In this document: piece by piece, positions 44,939-55,578 of the stretch
Numbering within the stretch: position 1 is the stretch's first letter
Layout: each line of letters begins with the position of its first letter
Assembly (NCBI GenBank): GCA_018296165.2
Contig: JACKQL020000133.1
Location: 1-64,000, forward strand
Source of the DNA: Termitomyces sp. T153
Taxonomy: Eukaryota; Basidiomycota; Agaricomycetes; Agaricales; Lyophyllaceae
Length of the DNA: 64,000 nt
Direction: 5' to 3'
Notes under the pieces: model-generated
Seen by the model: only the letters and a program-made list of their open reading frames with translations
Told to the model about the DNA's origin: nothing
The model's database searches: none
Program-made: the position numbers and the translations under genes

Positions 44939-45223
44939 ATGGAAGTTGACGTGGACACAGGTTTGGCAGAATTTGCTCTTCAAATCGGCTATTTTGCGGA
45001 CAAGATTTCTCGGAAGTTACCCGGGGCCTATTCTTCCTACGTAGACAAACATCATTACTCGTCGAAATTCTTGACCGCAGTCATCCGATTGCTTGGCGCC
45101 CTTGGCAGAATTCCAACACAGCGTATCGTCCAAGCTATTATTGAACGATGGGAGGCAAGAACCAGAGGCGCACGATTTGTAATTGATGCTTGGGGTGGGT
45201 TACAATTTGATCTCCTTTCATGA
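44939..45223 (+). CDS. Hypothetical protein, 94 residues
   Basis: ATG 44,939 to TGA 45,221. Unrecognised. The sequence looks protein-like: acidic start (MEVDVDTGLAEFAL), then mixed helices (FLTAVIRLLGALGRIP, IVQAIIERWEARTRG). CpG-normal region. It lies between two minus-strand genes and could be a fragment of a longer gene or a chance frame. A perfect 12-bp hairpin follows 27 bp after the stop. Confidence 0.35.
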   Translation: MEVDVDTGLAEFALQIGYFADKISRKLPGAYSSYVDKHHYSSKFLTAVIRLLGALGRIPTQRIVQAIIERWEARTRGARFVIDAWGGLQFDLLS

Positions 45224-45250
45224 CAATTTAATCTCCTTTTCATATGGGAG

Positions 45251-45283
45251 TTATGCCACGCGTACGCTTACCGCGTGGCATAA
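45251..45283. other. Perfect 12-bp inverted repeat (hairpin)
   Basis: TTATGCCACGCG at 45,251-45,262 and CGCGTGGCATAA at 45,272-45,283 with a 9-base loop TACGCTTAC. It retains CpGs. Function unknown; protein-binding palindrome or RNA stem are possible. Confidence 0.8.
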
Positions 45284-45434
45284 TTAGTACATACAAGTCA
45301 TCATTGTTAGAGCGTGAGATGAAAACGTACAACTTAGTGAGGCTGAGAAACTACTAGTAGGAAGTCCTTGAGTATAATCTGATGTGTTTAGAAAATGTGA
45401 GTCCTTCCGTACATCACGTTCCTTTTCCCAGCGT
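45284..45434. other. Intergenic sequence
   Basis: About 150 bp downstream of the UbiA pseudogene; nothing recognised. Confidence 0.4.
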
Positions 45435-46643
45435 TCACCGCATGTGAAGGAATATTACATAGTCTGCAAGGACACCAGCACAGACTGCTCCACCGAACAC
45501 AAAACCATTGCGGTGGAACTACAACAGTAAATAAACAAAATCAATGAGAAGATTGACTTACTCACAAATTCCCACCATGCCTTGGGCGAGTCCAAATCAA
45601 CGGAATACATGTTGTAGAAGAAATAGGTCGCTCTACCCAAACACTGATTAAATAATACATTGGACCCATGTTGTTCATTATACCAGTAATGAAAAGCGTT
45701 ATGACGAGTGCAGATGCAAACTCGAAAAGAATGGGCTTGATCTGAGGTCCAAACAATAGAGCAGTCAACTTGACTCCAGCCTTGACATCGTCACGCTTAT
45801 CTTGGCGGGCATAGATCGTATCTTGTACCCTTGCTTCAGAATCCTTATCTCTTTGCTTGGAATACACAGCACTTACCGTAGCACATTGTCCATGCCTAAG
45901 TACCAGTGTAGAGGACTAGAATCGACGTGGGTACACCTCTGCCCAGAACAAGCCGAGCCACAGGTATACCGCAGTTCATGGAAAACCCTGGGGAGAACGT
46001 CAGTTGAATATATCATCAGAGTTGAACCGCAAAACAATAGTTACCAAGCCATGTCTGTTGCCAATAGGTAATCCTTCTCATAAGGGGGTAGGTGCCAGGG
46101 AGAACAAGGATGGAGATCAAACCCCATTAAAAAATGTCGAGCGTTTTAGTATGGAACATGTGAGAAACGACCAACAACTACATACGAAGCTTGATTACTG
46201 TTCTTGATCATATTGACCAGTATTACGAGGTGAATAAACAAAAAGACCACGGCACCGAAGACAGAGATCGTGCCAGCAGCGATCGGACAGTTCTTGGTTC
46301 GCTCTGTAGTGGACGTATTGTCAGTTATCTGAACGAACTAAAAAATTCTGGGGCTTGCCAACTTGACGATCAAATTTGCGGTCGAGGATGTCATTCCAGA
46401 TACACGCAGCGCCTGACATCCACAGAAAATCCGTAAGAAAGCCTGTGTATCAATTGATTTGATAATTGAACACTGCCTAGAGGGATATAGTCAGCATCGC
46501 TGGGGTTGATGTGGACGAAGTACAATACCTGTGAAGAAAGGAAGATCCGATGAAGCCGAAAGATAGCCAGCGCATAAACGCGGGGATTGCGAGTTGCAAA
46601 ACGCGAGCAGCCAAACGCGAGCAGCCAAACGCGAGCAGCCATT
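45435..46643 (-). pseudogene. UbiA-family prenyltransferase pseudogene
   Basis: Related to membrane prenyltransferases such as COQ2 (4-hydroxybenzoate polyprenyltransferase) and fungal meroterpenoid enzymes. Minus-strand exons give, in order, YALAIFRLHR, MSGAACIWNDILDRKFDRQ (the first Asp motif NDxxDxxxD, about 46,398-46,362), ERTKNCPIAAGTISVFGA, GTYPLMRRITYWQQTWLG, CYDTIYARQDKRDDVKAG (second Asp-rich motif), LTALLFG, MYSVDLDSPKAWWEF, and NGFVFGGAVCAGVLADY, ending at TGA 45,437-45,435. Introns are about 50 nt. Two lesions are seen: TAG at 45,898-45,896 just before AWTMCYD, and a one-base frame change at about 45,640-45,655. ERTKNC has Cys where relatives have Arg, a CpG-type change. N-terminal exons are tentative. 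Confidence 0.78.
46601..46640. repeat. 14-bp tandem repeat, about three copies
   Basis: ACGCGAGCAGCCAA repeated near the presumed N-terminus of the UbiA gene. Confidence 0.8.
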
Positions 46644-46865
46644 ATAAGTGACCAGGCTGAAAGGGGAAGTCAGACATTGAAGATGTCCAGAACCTCGCTT
46701 GACCCACCGTACGGCCAGAACAGAACCATGGTGCAAACTTCGAGACTCGAGTTAATTGAACCCAGGGTTTGATAGTCAGGTACATGGATTTCAATGGTGT
46801 AGCTAAGCTTTCAAAAAATTTGCTGGACAATTGTCACAGGGTATGTGAGGGTCAACAGAGCCTAT

Positions 46866-47180
46866 TGATACGGCGGTCTCGAACGCGAGACAAGAGGGAA
46901 ACATAAGTCCAAAAAGCTCTATATTACAATAAATATATGGTACAAAAGGCTGAAAACTGTAAGCCGATGCCAACGTCGAAAACTGTAGACGTGGACGTAC
47001 CTCATAAAGTATAAAACTCCTACACGAAAACAACGAAAAACTAGTTAAAAAGCCAGTCTACGGCGCCAGGAAAACGAGCCATCAAGAATTGATGGCAGGG
47101 CCAGAGCCGATCTCGGATAACCGAGCGACAGGCCGAAAAGCCAGCAGTGAAACAGAGAAAGAAGGAACAGGGACTAAAGT
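46866..47180 (+). repeat. Diverged LTR fragment related to Gypsy-1 LTR
   Basis: Begins TGATACGGCGGTCTCG, close to the Gypsy-1 LTR start TGATACGCCTGTCTCG. It keeps the same architecture: a GTCTCG/CGAGAC hairpin, then GCTGAAAACTGTAAGC and GTCGAAAACTGTAGAC in the same order, and a TATAAAAC-like box. Similarity fades after about 180 bp. CpG content is normal to about 47,145, after which CpG almost vanishes. No partner LTR seen. Confidence 0.7.
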
Positions 47181-47199
47181 CAGATGGAAAAGGATCAGG

Positions 47200-48388
47200 A
47201 ACCTTGGTGTGATGTTTTACTGGATTGTTTGGGTTCAGCAAGTAATCAAACTTCCTGAATTTGGACATCTTTTCCTTCATAGCCATTCAGTACATCTCAG
47301 CTGCAGGGATTGATCACCTTGGACAGAGAGCTGGAGTGAAAGAAGAAGCTTCAAAGTTGCCAGATTTAGATCTGAAGTATGGCTCTAATAATGAAGTATG
47401 ATTCTTTGATGGTTGTATAGAGATCATGACAGTATTTATAGTAAGTAAGAGTAATGAAAGCAAAAGGACTCAATAATGGGGAACTGGTTGCTAGTGAAAC
47501 AAGCAAGTCAGGAATGAATCATGAAAATCAATAACCCAAACTGTAGCTAAATTCAACACCTGGAATGACAGTCAGTATGCTGGTTCCTAGGGTGTTGCAT
47601 AGTAAGGAAATAAAACTTAATCAAGAAATAAGGAGACCATGTCAATAATACCAAGAAAGGTAATATTATCAGTGACCTTGCCAGGAGGTTGTTAGAGGTT
47701 GCTAGGCTTCAGATATGGGAAGTCATCCAATGGGCTGGAGGTCTAGACCACATGTGAGAAAGTCATGTGACCATCGCATCATGTAGAAACCAGAAAATCT
47801 GGAAGTCACTGAAGATGTAGGAAAAGACAGAAATTGGTGCTTAGCAAAAGTAGGATCTTATCACTGTCATTGTCCACCTCCATTGCCTCTAAGAAAGGTG
47901 GTGCAGGGACCAAAATCCCTAAATTGTGTTGACATAGTGGCAGGTTGTTGACCTGCCATGCCTCTTGCTTGGCTGAGTCCAACCACTGGCATTGGGGCCA
48001 CAGAAAACTGTGGTGCCACATATTGCTAGAATTCCTGTGACTATGCAGACTGTGTGGTTACAGGGTATCCAAAATTCACTGGTGGAGGCACCCTTAGTTC
48101 CCCATGCCCTCTTCCCATCTCACTGCACTGCAGGGAAACATGATGTTCATGCATTGGCAACTGTTGCATTGCCACAGTGTAACTCAGTGGGGCCACATCT
48201 CCTGACATTGCTCCTATGGGCCTCATGCTCTTTGGGGCTGTTCTCATTGCTGGGGGCACTATGTCCCCTGGCACTGGACCAAGTTCAAATCCTATACCTG
48301 GGAGTGCTATACCCCCAAGTATTCCTCCCCCTCTTGAGCTCTGTTCAGGGTTCAATGTATAATCTGGCAGACTGTCAGGGGACTCCTC
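47200..48388. other. Unassigned CpG-poor sequence
   Basis: No domain recognised. Minus-strand frames at 47,806-48,021 and 48,041-48,355 are open, but the second is Gly/Pro-rich with no motif. One CpG seen (about 47,775). Confidence 0.35.
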
Positions 48389-48876
48389 TGTAAGGGGACA
48401 AGCATTCCATGATTAAACCTAACAGAAGGCAAGCAGACACAAGTGACAGGCAAAAGTCAAAGGAGCATGAAGTGGCTAAGAGTTGGGCAAGGGGCAAGCA
48501 TAGTGAGCTAAACACAAGTAATGATACTGGAGCTCTTACAGTCAGATCAATGGATAGGCCAGGAGAACACTGCTATTGTTCAGTTAGAAGATATTCTATC
48601 CTGCTGACTGGCTTATATACTGCATCCATGGCTATGCTATGACTAATGCTATCTATGGTAAGTGGCCCAGGTATGGTAAGCAGTAAAGACTAACAATATG
48701 TCCAAAAAGAGAAATAGAGATCAATGACTATGAAGGGCTGACTAATACTGACTGGAGGGTGCAGGGCTTGGCAGCTGGTTGATTGGATGTGCTGGAGATG
48801 ATGCTACACTTATGACAAAGGCCAGGTAGAGTCAGAGTTACCCATTGTAGTTACCCAAAGGGGTCATCCCCTTACA
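48389..48876 (+). repeat. LTR-like unit with TGTAAGGGG/CCCCTTACA ends
   Basis: 488 bp with perfect 9-bp terminal inverted repeats and near-duplicate flanks TCCTC (48384-48388) and TCCCC (48877-48881). The ends match the style of family C (TGTTAGGGG...CCCTTACA). It contains GGCTTATATACTGC, a possible TATA box. Part of it recurs inverted at about 49,520-49,610. Probable solo LTR. Confidence 0.55.
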
Positions 48877-48889
48877 TCCCCTCCTCATT

Positions 48890-49281
48890 GGGTGTTCTCA
48901 TTTCTCCCTTCTTATGTTTTTCCTTTATTCTCCTTCTTTTTCCCTATCTATTGGTCCCAGTCTCAGCCCTTATACTGCACTGGTTCTCCATGCCTAATTC
49001 AGAGAAGTGTCACCCCTTCTGTACTGCCATTGGCTTCTGTAACTGCTGACCAATTACTGACACATCACTTTTGTCTTTTCTTTTTGTCATAATATATAGG
49101 TGTTTCTCATGTTTTTGAAGCCTCTGAAGCATCACACCTGGCCTAGGGAGTCCCCAGACTTGTTCTATTTGGATCTTGCTCTGCCAAGTAAGTAGCCATA
49201 GTCAATAGACACTATACAGTACTGGATAGACTTTGGATCCTCCTCTGCCAGTTGTGATTGAGCCACAGCCTCAAGAGGTGA
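48890..49281 (+). repeat. Partial LTR, family C
   Basis: Similar to 18,545-19,060, including CTCCCTTCTTATGTTTTTCC and the twin motif TTTGGATC...CTCTGCCA. It lacks the terminal CACCCTTACA and has no target duplication. Confidence 0.6.
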
Positions 49282-49734
49282 TGTATGGGGACAGCCCCTT
49301 TAGGACTGTTGAACCCTATTCCAGGCTTAATCCAAGGATGATTTATTATTCTAGCTCATGTTACATACTGCCTGTGATGCCCTGCACCCTTCTGTCCCCA
49401 TTAGTTGCCTTCCATGAATCATATACTCAACAATGACTCAGGATAGATTAATTGTTAGCTATGCTTCCATACATACTGCCAGAGATGAAGTAGTTGTGTT
49501 AGTGATTGTTTCTAGCAATGTAGTACATAGGATAGTCTGCAGGATAGAATATCCTCAGAGCAAACAATAGCAGTGTTTACCAGGCCTATCTATTGATCCA
49601 ACTAGTTTTGCCACAGAAGTGGCCTTCATCCAAAAAAAGCACAAGGACAGTCAGCAGCACTGACACTGAGCAAAGCTTCTAAGCACTCAAGAGTGCTAAC
49701 AATAGCAGAGGTAGCAGAATGATCAGCATGTTTG
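49282..49734. other. Unassigned sequence with inverted LTR piece
   Basis: Contains, inverted at about 49,520-49,610, a segment similar to 48,540-48,620. Otherwise nothing recognised. Confidence 0.35.
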
Positions 49735-50640
49735 GACTTAACAAATGGGGACTAAACCAGGACAGGAAGCACTAGAGGTGGTGGTAGTGACAGACTTAGA
49801 TGCATTAGTGTCTGTGCCCTTCAACACCCACTTAGAGCCTTCAAATACATTCTCAACATTGTAGGGATTATCAGGGTGGTGGTCAGGAATGGTGGCAGGA
49901 ATGGTGATCTCAAGGCAGCAGACAATTTTGACCATAGCAACATGGGAATATTTTTCTGAAAGAGGTGACATTCCTCATTGCTGTAGAGCTTGTTATTAGT
50001 GAGAACCCACTTAGCAATATGCTGGAAGGCATCATAGTAGTCTGAGAATCTGCTAAGTGTTGAGAAACTGCTAGAGAAAATCTGTTACAAGCCATTTGAA
50101 GTTGCCAAGAGTGTAACAAGCTGTTCTGTCAGTGCCAGGGTAGAGTTGCATCACCACTGGGTTCCATTTGCAATAGGTGTAGTGATGCTCCTCAGCAGCA
50201 CTAGCAGAAACAAAAGAGTCACCAAATTCAGGAATGCCAAGCTAGGTTTCTATGATGGGGTCCCAGCTAGTCTTGGTTTTAATGTTGGGAGGAACTTTAG
50301 AGTTCAGGAGGGCAATCTTGCCTGTCAAGTATCTGTAGATCCCTTGGCCTTGAGCTGCCTTAGTGATCATTGTTTTGAGCAGTAGCCAGTTTGATCCATC
50401 AAACTTTTCCTTGTTTAGGAGTAGGAATAGGTTTGGGTTGCTTGACATTCATCTTTGTTTGTTTGTTTGATGTTTTCTGGTTGGTCAATAAAATTTTCAG
50501 TGGTCTTTTACACACTGAGTGGCTGGGGTCCAATAACCTGTTGGACATGCAAGTATACCCAGTCCATGTATGAAAGTCTGTATTGATAAGTAGTACCTGT
50601 TGAACATGCAAGTATACTATATATGATAAGCATGGTATCA
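49735..50640 (-). pseudogene. Second copia gag fragment
   Basis: The minus strand from about 50,430 reads KEKFDGSNWLLLKTMITKAA then GIYRYLTGK, a Ty1/copia gag N-terminal domain. It continues in broken frames to about 49,735 (AFQHIAKWVLTNNKLYSNEE). No protease, integrase or RT follows, so only the gag end survives. No CpG seen. Confidence 0.65.
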
Positions 50641-51920
50641 TTGTGATGATAAAGGAAACCCAACTCAGTCTGTGTACAAAAGATTGAGGTGTGTCCCAGG
50701 ATCTGATCTGCTACATATACCTGTGCCCCACCTGCTATATCCATGCATCACATGTCAGGGTGCATGTAGCATGACTCCCTCTCCAATAGTATCAACACTG
50801 GATGACTGAACATGCTTTTGTTTCCTGTGATGTTCTCATTTCTTGCAAGCTGCCTTATGTGGCATTGCAGCAGTAGCCCTCTTTTCATGGTCTGCATAAG
50901 TGCCATACTCAGCAGAAACCCTGTCCTTGTTCTTGTTGAGATAGTATCACTGGATCCATGTAGTTCCTGACAATCTCTTCAGAACTTCAGAAGGTGCAAC
51001 AGCTCTGACCAACCAGAATTATGGGGATCCTTGAATTCCAGTGATTCAGAAAGAATGGAGACTGGAGACCAGGGCCATTTGGGCTGGCAGAGCTGCTGCT
51101 GGCATTGGCAAATTCATTGCTGAAATCCATTTGAAAACTTTGGATGGTGACAAATCTAACATTGGATATGGACATTTCACTGCCTGGCTCTTGTTGACCT
51201 CCTAGGCTTCCTTTCTCTTCTCCTGTGACTCCTTGACATACACATGCCTTCTCTTTCAACTCCTCAATTGCCTTTGCATCTAACAACTTGCCTGATAAAA
51301 TTCAGAGGGCCTTGTTGGAGAAGCTTTTTCTAGCCACTAGGACAAGTTGTTTGTCCTTGGTCTGGGAAATTTGCTTCTATTAGGATTTCTGTGAACACCA
51401 TCTGTGAATGTTGCATAATATTGTACAAGTGGGGTTGCTCATCAATTCCTAAACTCTAGCCCCTTGAGATTGGACAAGTCTCCTTTCATAGCAGAGGCCA
51501 ACATAGAGCTCTCAGTGTCATAGAGCTGTTGGAAAGGGGCTTCAGTGGATGTAGACATTGCATAGCAGACAGCAATAAACAAATAATGAGCAGCTGCAGA
51601 TGAGCAAAAGAGGACTTGAAAGTCAAGAATTTCAGAAAATAGGGTCACATGCCTTTGTTGATTTATGTGTACTGTCCAAAAGAAGTATGGCTGGCAAACA
51701 AAGTTAACAGCTTCCAGATAATTTGATGCTTTGATGAGATTACAATGGCTGCCAAAGAAGATTGATGCCTTCTAAAGAATCTGATCCCTTATGAAGAATT
51801 CTGTTGCCTTCCCAAGCATCTCAAAAAACCATGACCAATATGATGTAGTTTCCATTGATTTTGTTCAACTGGTACAATGCTGTATTTCTATTCTTTGTTT
51901 ATAATTTCTTTAGTCAAAAA
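50641..51920. other. Unassigned CpG-free sequence
   Basis: Frames such as 50,987-51,286 (minus) have no recognisable motif. Nothing else seen. Confidence 0.35.
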
Positions 51921-51921
51921 C

Positions 51922-52450
51922 AGATCTTCATATCACTTTTCTCTATTGCCATGTTGGAAGAATCTGGGCCAAATCCATCCTTGAAGTGGCTTCTCACCAA
52001 TAATAGTACTGGCTTTGGTCATACCCCATTTTCTCAGTGGCTTTCTGCTAGTGATGGGCAGATTTACTCTTAAGGGCAGATTTTGTCATAGGTGGTGGCA
52101 GCCAGTCATGAGGAATTACATTAGCTGGTGGCAAATGCTGGCAGCCAGTAGATATGCTCTTGAGGGTGGATTTTTTCACAAGCAGTGGGAGCTGGTCATG
52201 AGGAATTACATTAGCTGCTGATGGACAAAAATAGATCTTCATATCACTTTTCTCATATTGCCATGTTGAGAGAATCTGGGCCAAATCTGTCCATCTAAGT
52301 GGCTTCTAGCCATTGATAGTACTGGCTTTAGCCACATTCCATCTTCTCAGTGGCTTTTTGCTAGTGATGGGCAGATATACTCTTAAGGGAAGATTTTGTC
52401 ATAGGTGGTGGCAGCCAGTCATGAGGAATTACATTAGCTAGTGGCAAACC
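51922..52450. repeat. Imperfect tandem duplication, period about 311 bp
   Basis: AGATCTTCATATCACTTTTCTC at 51,922 recurs at 52,233, and the following 200 bp (AGAATCTGGGCCAAATC, GTGATGGGCAGAT, CATGAGGAATTACATTAGCT) repeat in order. The last motif also occurs a third time between them. Confidence 0.8.
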
Positions 52451-52628
52451 CACTGCCAGTCTGCTGATACCAGTGGAATTGTGGTATTAAGCAGCCACAA
52501 TTGAACAGTTACTGCAAAGTTTAATTGCAATGGACCCAGTCATATCAGCAGCTCCAGATCCTAGTCAAAGGACTCTGCTGGATATGTATAGTACAGCACA
52601 ATGTACAGCCTCCATAGCACCCATATTG

Positions 52629-52850
52629 TCTACAATATATACAACACCTCCTAGGAAAGTGGCTGTATAGCTATTATATGCAATGTCTTTGGATTGTGTG
52701 GACTAAAATTTGTCAGCACTAACCAATGCTGATAAAGAAGTACCCATTTAAGGTAGCAAAATCAGACTTGGCTGTTTTTTCACTTTTCAAATCCATTTTT
52801 TACAAAAAGAATATAGTAGTTAACTTTTATACATATGAACCATCCTTTGA
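52629..52850 (+). mobile_element. Helitron 5'-end fragment
   Basis: Begins TCTACAATATATAC and contains GGAAAGTGGCTGT, then ACTTGGCTGTTTTTTCAC and CATCCTTTGACT. The same series starts the two Helitron copies at 55,579 and 61,040. It is cut after about 220 bp by the family-B LTR fragment. Confidence 0.55.
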
Positions 52851-52854
52851 CTCC

Positions 52855-53133
52855 TGCTTTCATCACTCACATAACTTCACTTGCCCCATACACTCAGTAC
52901 TCACCTCTGGACTTGTGCCTGGACATCCTTCAAGCCCAGCCCTTATTTATACCTTGTCTTAGACTTTCCCAGACCACCCCAGACTTGCTCAGACCACTCC
53001 TCTTAGCTTGCCCTTGCAAGTATCTGATGTTCAGACCTCACCAGAATGCTAGGTTATAAGTGCAGGACATTGTGTCCACTTAGTAAGGACTTGCCCAGTT
53101 AAGCTGAGCCCCTGTGGTCAGCAGAACCTGACA
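52855..53133 (+). repeat. 3' part of a family-B LTR
   Basis: Matches the last 280 bp of the family-B LTR (compare 15,500-15,780 and 58,590-58,870): GGTTATAAGTGCAGGACATTG, CTGTGGTCAGCAGAACCTGACA. The 5' part is missing. Confidence 0.8.
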
Positions 53134-53302
53134 CAAGGCTGGTGATCACATGTTATTTAAAAAGCCAATGTTCATGGCAGCAGCTGCCCCTCTCAATGAA
53201 ATGATTACCAAGGGTGGTCTCAAGACCTCAGACTCTTGTAAAAACAAGTATTGCAGTGTGAGTAGCTCAAAATTCATTTATTTCCAGCACTATTGATACA
53301 TA

Positions 53303-54909
53303 CAGTGGCTCAAAAAACTGTCCCAATGTTTTATACTTTTTGAAAGATGACATTGGCATGAAGGATTGGAAGTATCTAAAATTTTGGTTAAAACATGTAA
53401 AATACTATGGCATTGCAGCTACAAATTGTATCTTAGCTTATGTAATTTAAATCAAAACTGATGGAGTAATGGCCATTTCAAAATATTCACTCATTGGGAC
53501 AGTTTTTTGAGCATCTTCAACTTAGCAGATTTATCCCTATTTTAGTCAGAAATAAAGAGTAAGTTGCATGTGGGAATATCGAAAGAGTCATGTGACCATG
53601 TTTGGGTATATTTGGAAGTGGTTCAAGTTGGTTGAACCACATGTTGACCTTCAACCACCATCATGAAAGCTACTTCTCCTGCACAATGCTCTACTGTTGC
53701 TTCTCTCCTTGCTCAAGGGTATTCTCTGCATCAGATTAAGGCTAAAACTGGTCTAGGAAAGTCCACTATTGGGAGGATCAGTAGAGAGTTGGAGGTGGAC
53801 AAGGAAAACCATCCTGGAGGCCATCCAGCTAAGCTTGCTCCATGCGATAAACAGGCTATTGTTCAACAAATCTCAACTGGGAGACTTGATACAGCTGTTC
53901 AGGCCACCAATTTTATCAACAACATCATTTCCAATCCTGTCTCTCCTCATACTATCTGGAATGTGCTGAAGCAGGAGGGGTATTGGTCTGCTACAAAGAG
54001 GAAAGTTCCTATGCTCAAAGCAAGACATAGGCAACTATGACTTAAATGGGCTCAAGAGCATCAAAACTGGATTGTGGAGGACTGGAAAAGAGTGTTGTGG
54101 ACTGATGAGACAAAGATTAACAGGATTGGGTCAGATGGAAAGCAGTATGTGTGGAAGCTAAAAGGAGAAGGCATTTCAAATCAAGCTACTACACCTGCTG
54201 TGAAACATGAAGGAGGGAATAATCTCATGGTATGGGGCTGTATGGGTTGGAATGGAGTAGGAAAGCTGGTAGAGTTGGTGGGAATCATGAATGCAGAGCA
54301 GTACTGTGAAATTTTGGAGGATGGAGCAAAGGAGAGCTTTGAAAAATTGGAGATGGGGGAGAGTGCCTGCTACTTTCAACAGGACAATGACTCCAAACAC
54401 AACTCCAAGAGGGCTAACAAGTGGTTTGAAGACAACAACTTTGATGTCCTCTGATGGCCAGCCCAATCCCCTGATCTTAACCCTATCGAACACCTCTGGG
54501 AGTACCTCAAGAAGCAGCTTAGGCAGTATAAAACACTCCCTCATGATGTGCATGAATTGTGGGAGAGGGTTGCAAAGGAGTGGGATGGAATACTAGCAGA
54601 GGTATGCTAAAGACTGATAGACAGCATGCCTAGAAGGATTCAAGCAGTTATCAAAGCAAATAGAGGACATACAAAGTACTAAATACCAAAATTAGAGATG
54701 CTCAAAAAACTGTCCCAATGAGTGAATATTTTAAAATTGCCATTACTCCATCACTTCTGATATGAATTATATGAGCCTAAGTGTAATTGGTAGCTATGAT
54801 TCCATAGTACTTTACATGATTTAACTAGAATTCTAGGTACTTCCAGTCCTTCATGCCAATGTCATCTTTCAAAAAGTATACAACATTAGGATAGTTTTTT
54901 GAACCACTG
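53303..54909 (+). mobile_element. Tc1/mariner DNA transposon
   Basis: 1607 bp flanked by TA (53301-53302 and 54910-54911), the canonical Tc1/mariner target duplication. The terminal inverted repeats are long, about 210 bp (53,303 to about 53,512 and about 54,694-54,909), starting CAGTGGCTCAAAAAACTG. Each repeat also ends inside with the reverse complement of its own first part (CATTGGGACAGTTTTTTGAGC), so each arm can fold on itself. It encodes one transposase frame. Confidence 0.93.
53663..54682 (+). pseudogene. Tc1/mariner transposase, DD34E
   Basis: Cut-and-paste transposase, 339 codons from ATG 53,663 to TAA 54,680, in one frame with three internal stops: TGA codon 126 (54,038), TGA codon 264 (54,452), TAA codon 316 (54,608). 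The N-terminal helix-turn-helix is seen in YSLHQIKAKTGLGKSTIGRI. The catalytic residues are intact: D148 (LWTDETKI), D241 (QQDNDSKH), E276 (SPDLNPIEHLW), with 34 residues between the last two. At stop 264 (VL-stop-WPAQSPDL) and after RHRQL, related transposases can have Arg; at stop 316 (VC-stop-RLIDSMP) Gln is usual. All three stops are explained by C to T, and there is no frameshift. Not functional as written. Confidence 0.92.
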
Positions 54910-54911
54910 TA

Positions 54912-55578
54912 GCACCCATGGCTTCTTTGAAAAAAGGAAACCATTTTGGATTGTCTTGAATGCACTCAGGAATGGAGTCATTGATAGTGCAGAGGTGAAC
55001 ATGTCAATTATAAAAGGTAGGAGAGGAAAGAGTAGTAAGAACATGTTAGAGATATCTTTGTAGCATGAGAAGAGGCAATGGACCAAAGCATGATATCAAG
55101 TCCTTGGAAATAGTTGCATTGGCATGCTGGAATCTTTCTTCAACATGTCAAATGGATAAGCCAGTGACACAAGTGTAGAAAAAGATAGCAAGCTGTTGCT
55201 GGAAAGAGATATGTGTTGAATCTGTTATACCACAAGTTTGTAGTTCAGAAACCAGAGCTCAAAAAAGATGGAGATGCATTCCAAGTTCACTTCTAATGTA
55301 CTCAGGGTGTCCATATAAAAGTTCTCATACCCATGCCTCACCAGAGAGTGCAGAAGTGTGGTATGGTTGTTTCCAATACCACCAGCTAGCATAGAGTGCA
55401 ATTACTGTGGTGACAGTGTGATGGTAGTAAAGAGCTTCTGCAAGCTCCTGTGCTCAGGAGGCAATATTTGGGCTGGGTAGAGGGGCATTGTCATAGTTTT
55501 GTCTTGAAATAAGTGAATAAGGTCCATAATCAAATCATTCTTCTAAAAGGAGAAATTGTATTGTCACATCAGGTCACA
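54912..55578. other. Unassigned sequence
   Basis: No gene, domain or repeat recognised; CpG absent. Confidence 0.35.

Noticed and set aside
48041..48355. Gly/Pro-rich minus-strand ORF as a secreted or structural protein
   Set aside because: Low-complexity translation in decayed CpG-poor DNA, no signal peptide or start context, and overlapping plus-strand frames are equally open.
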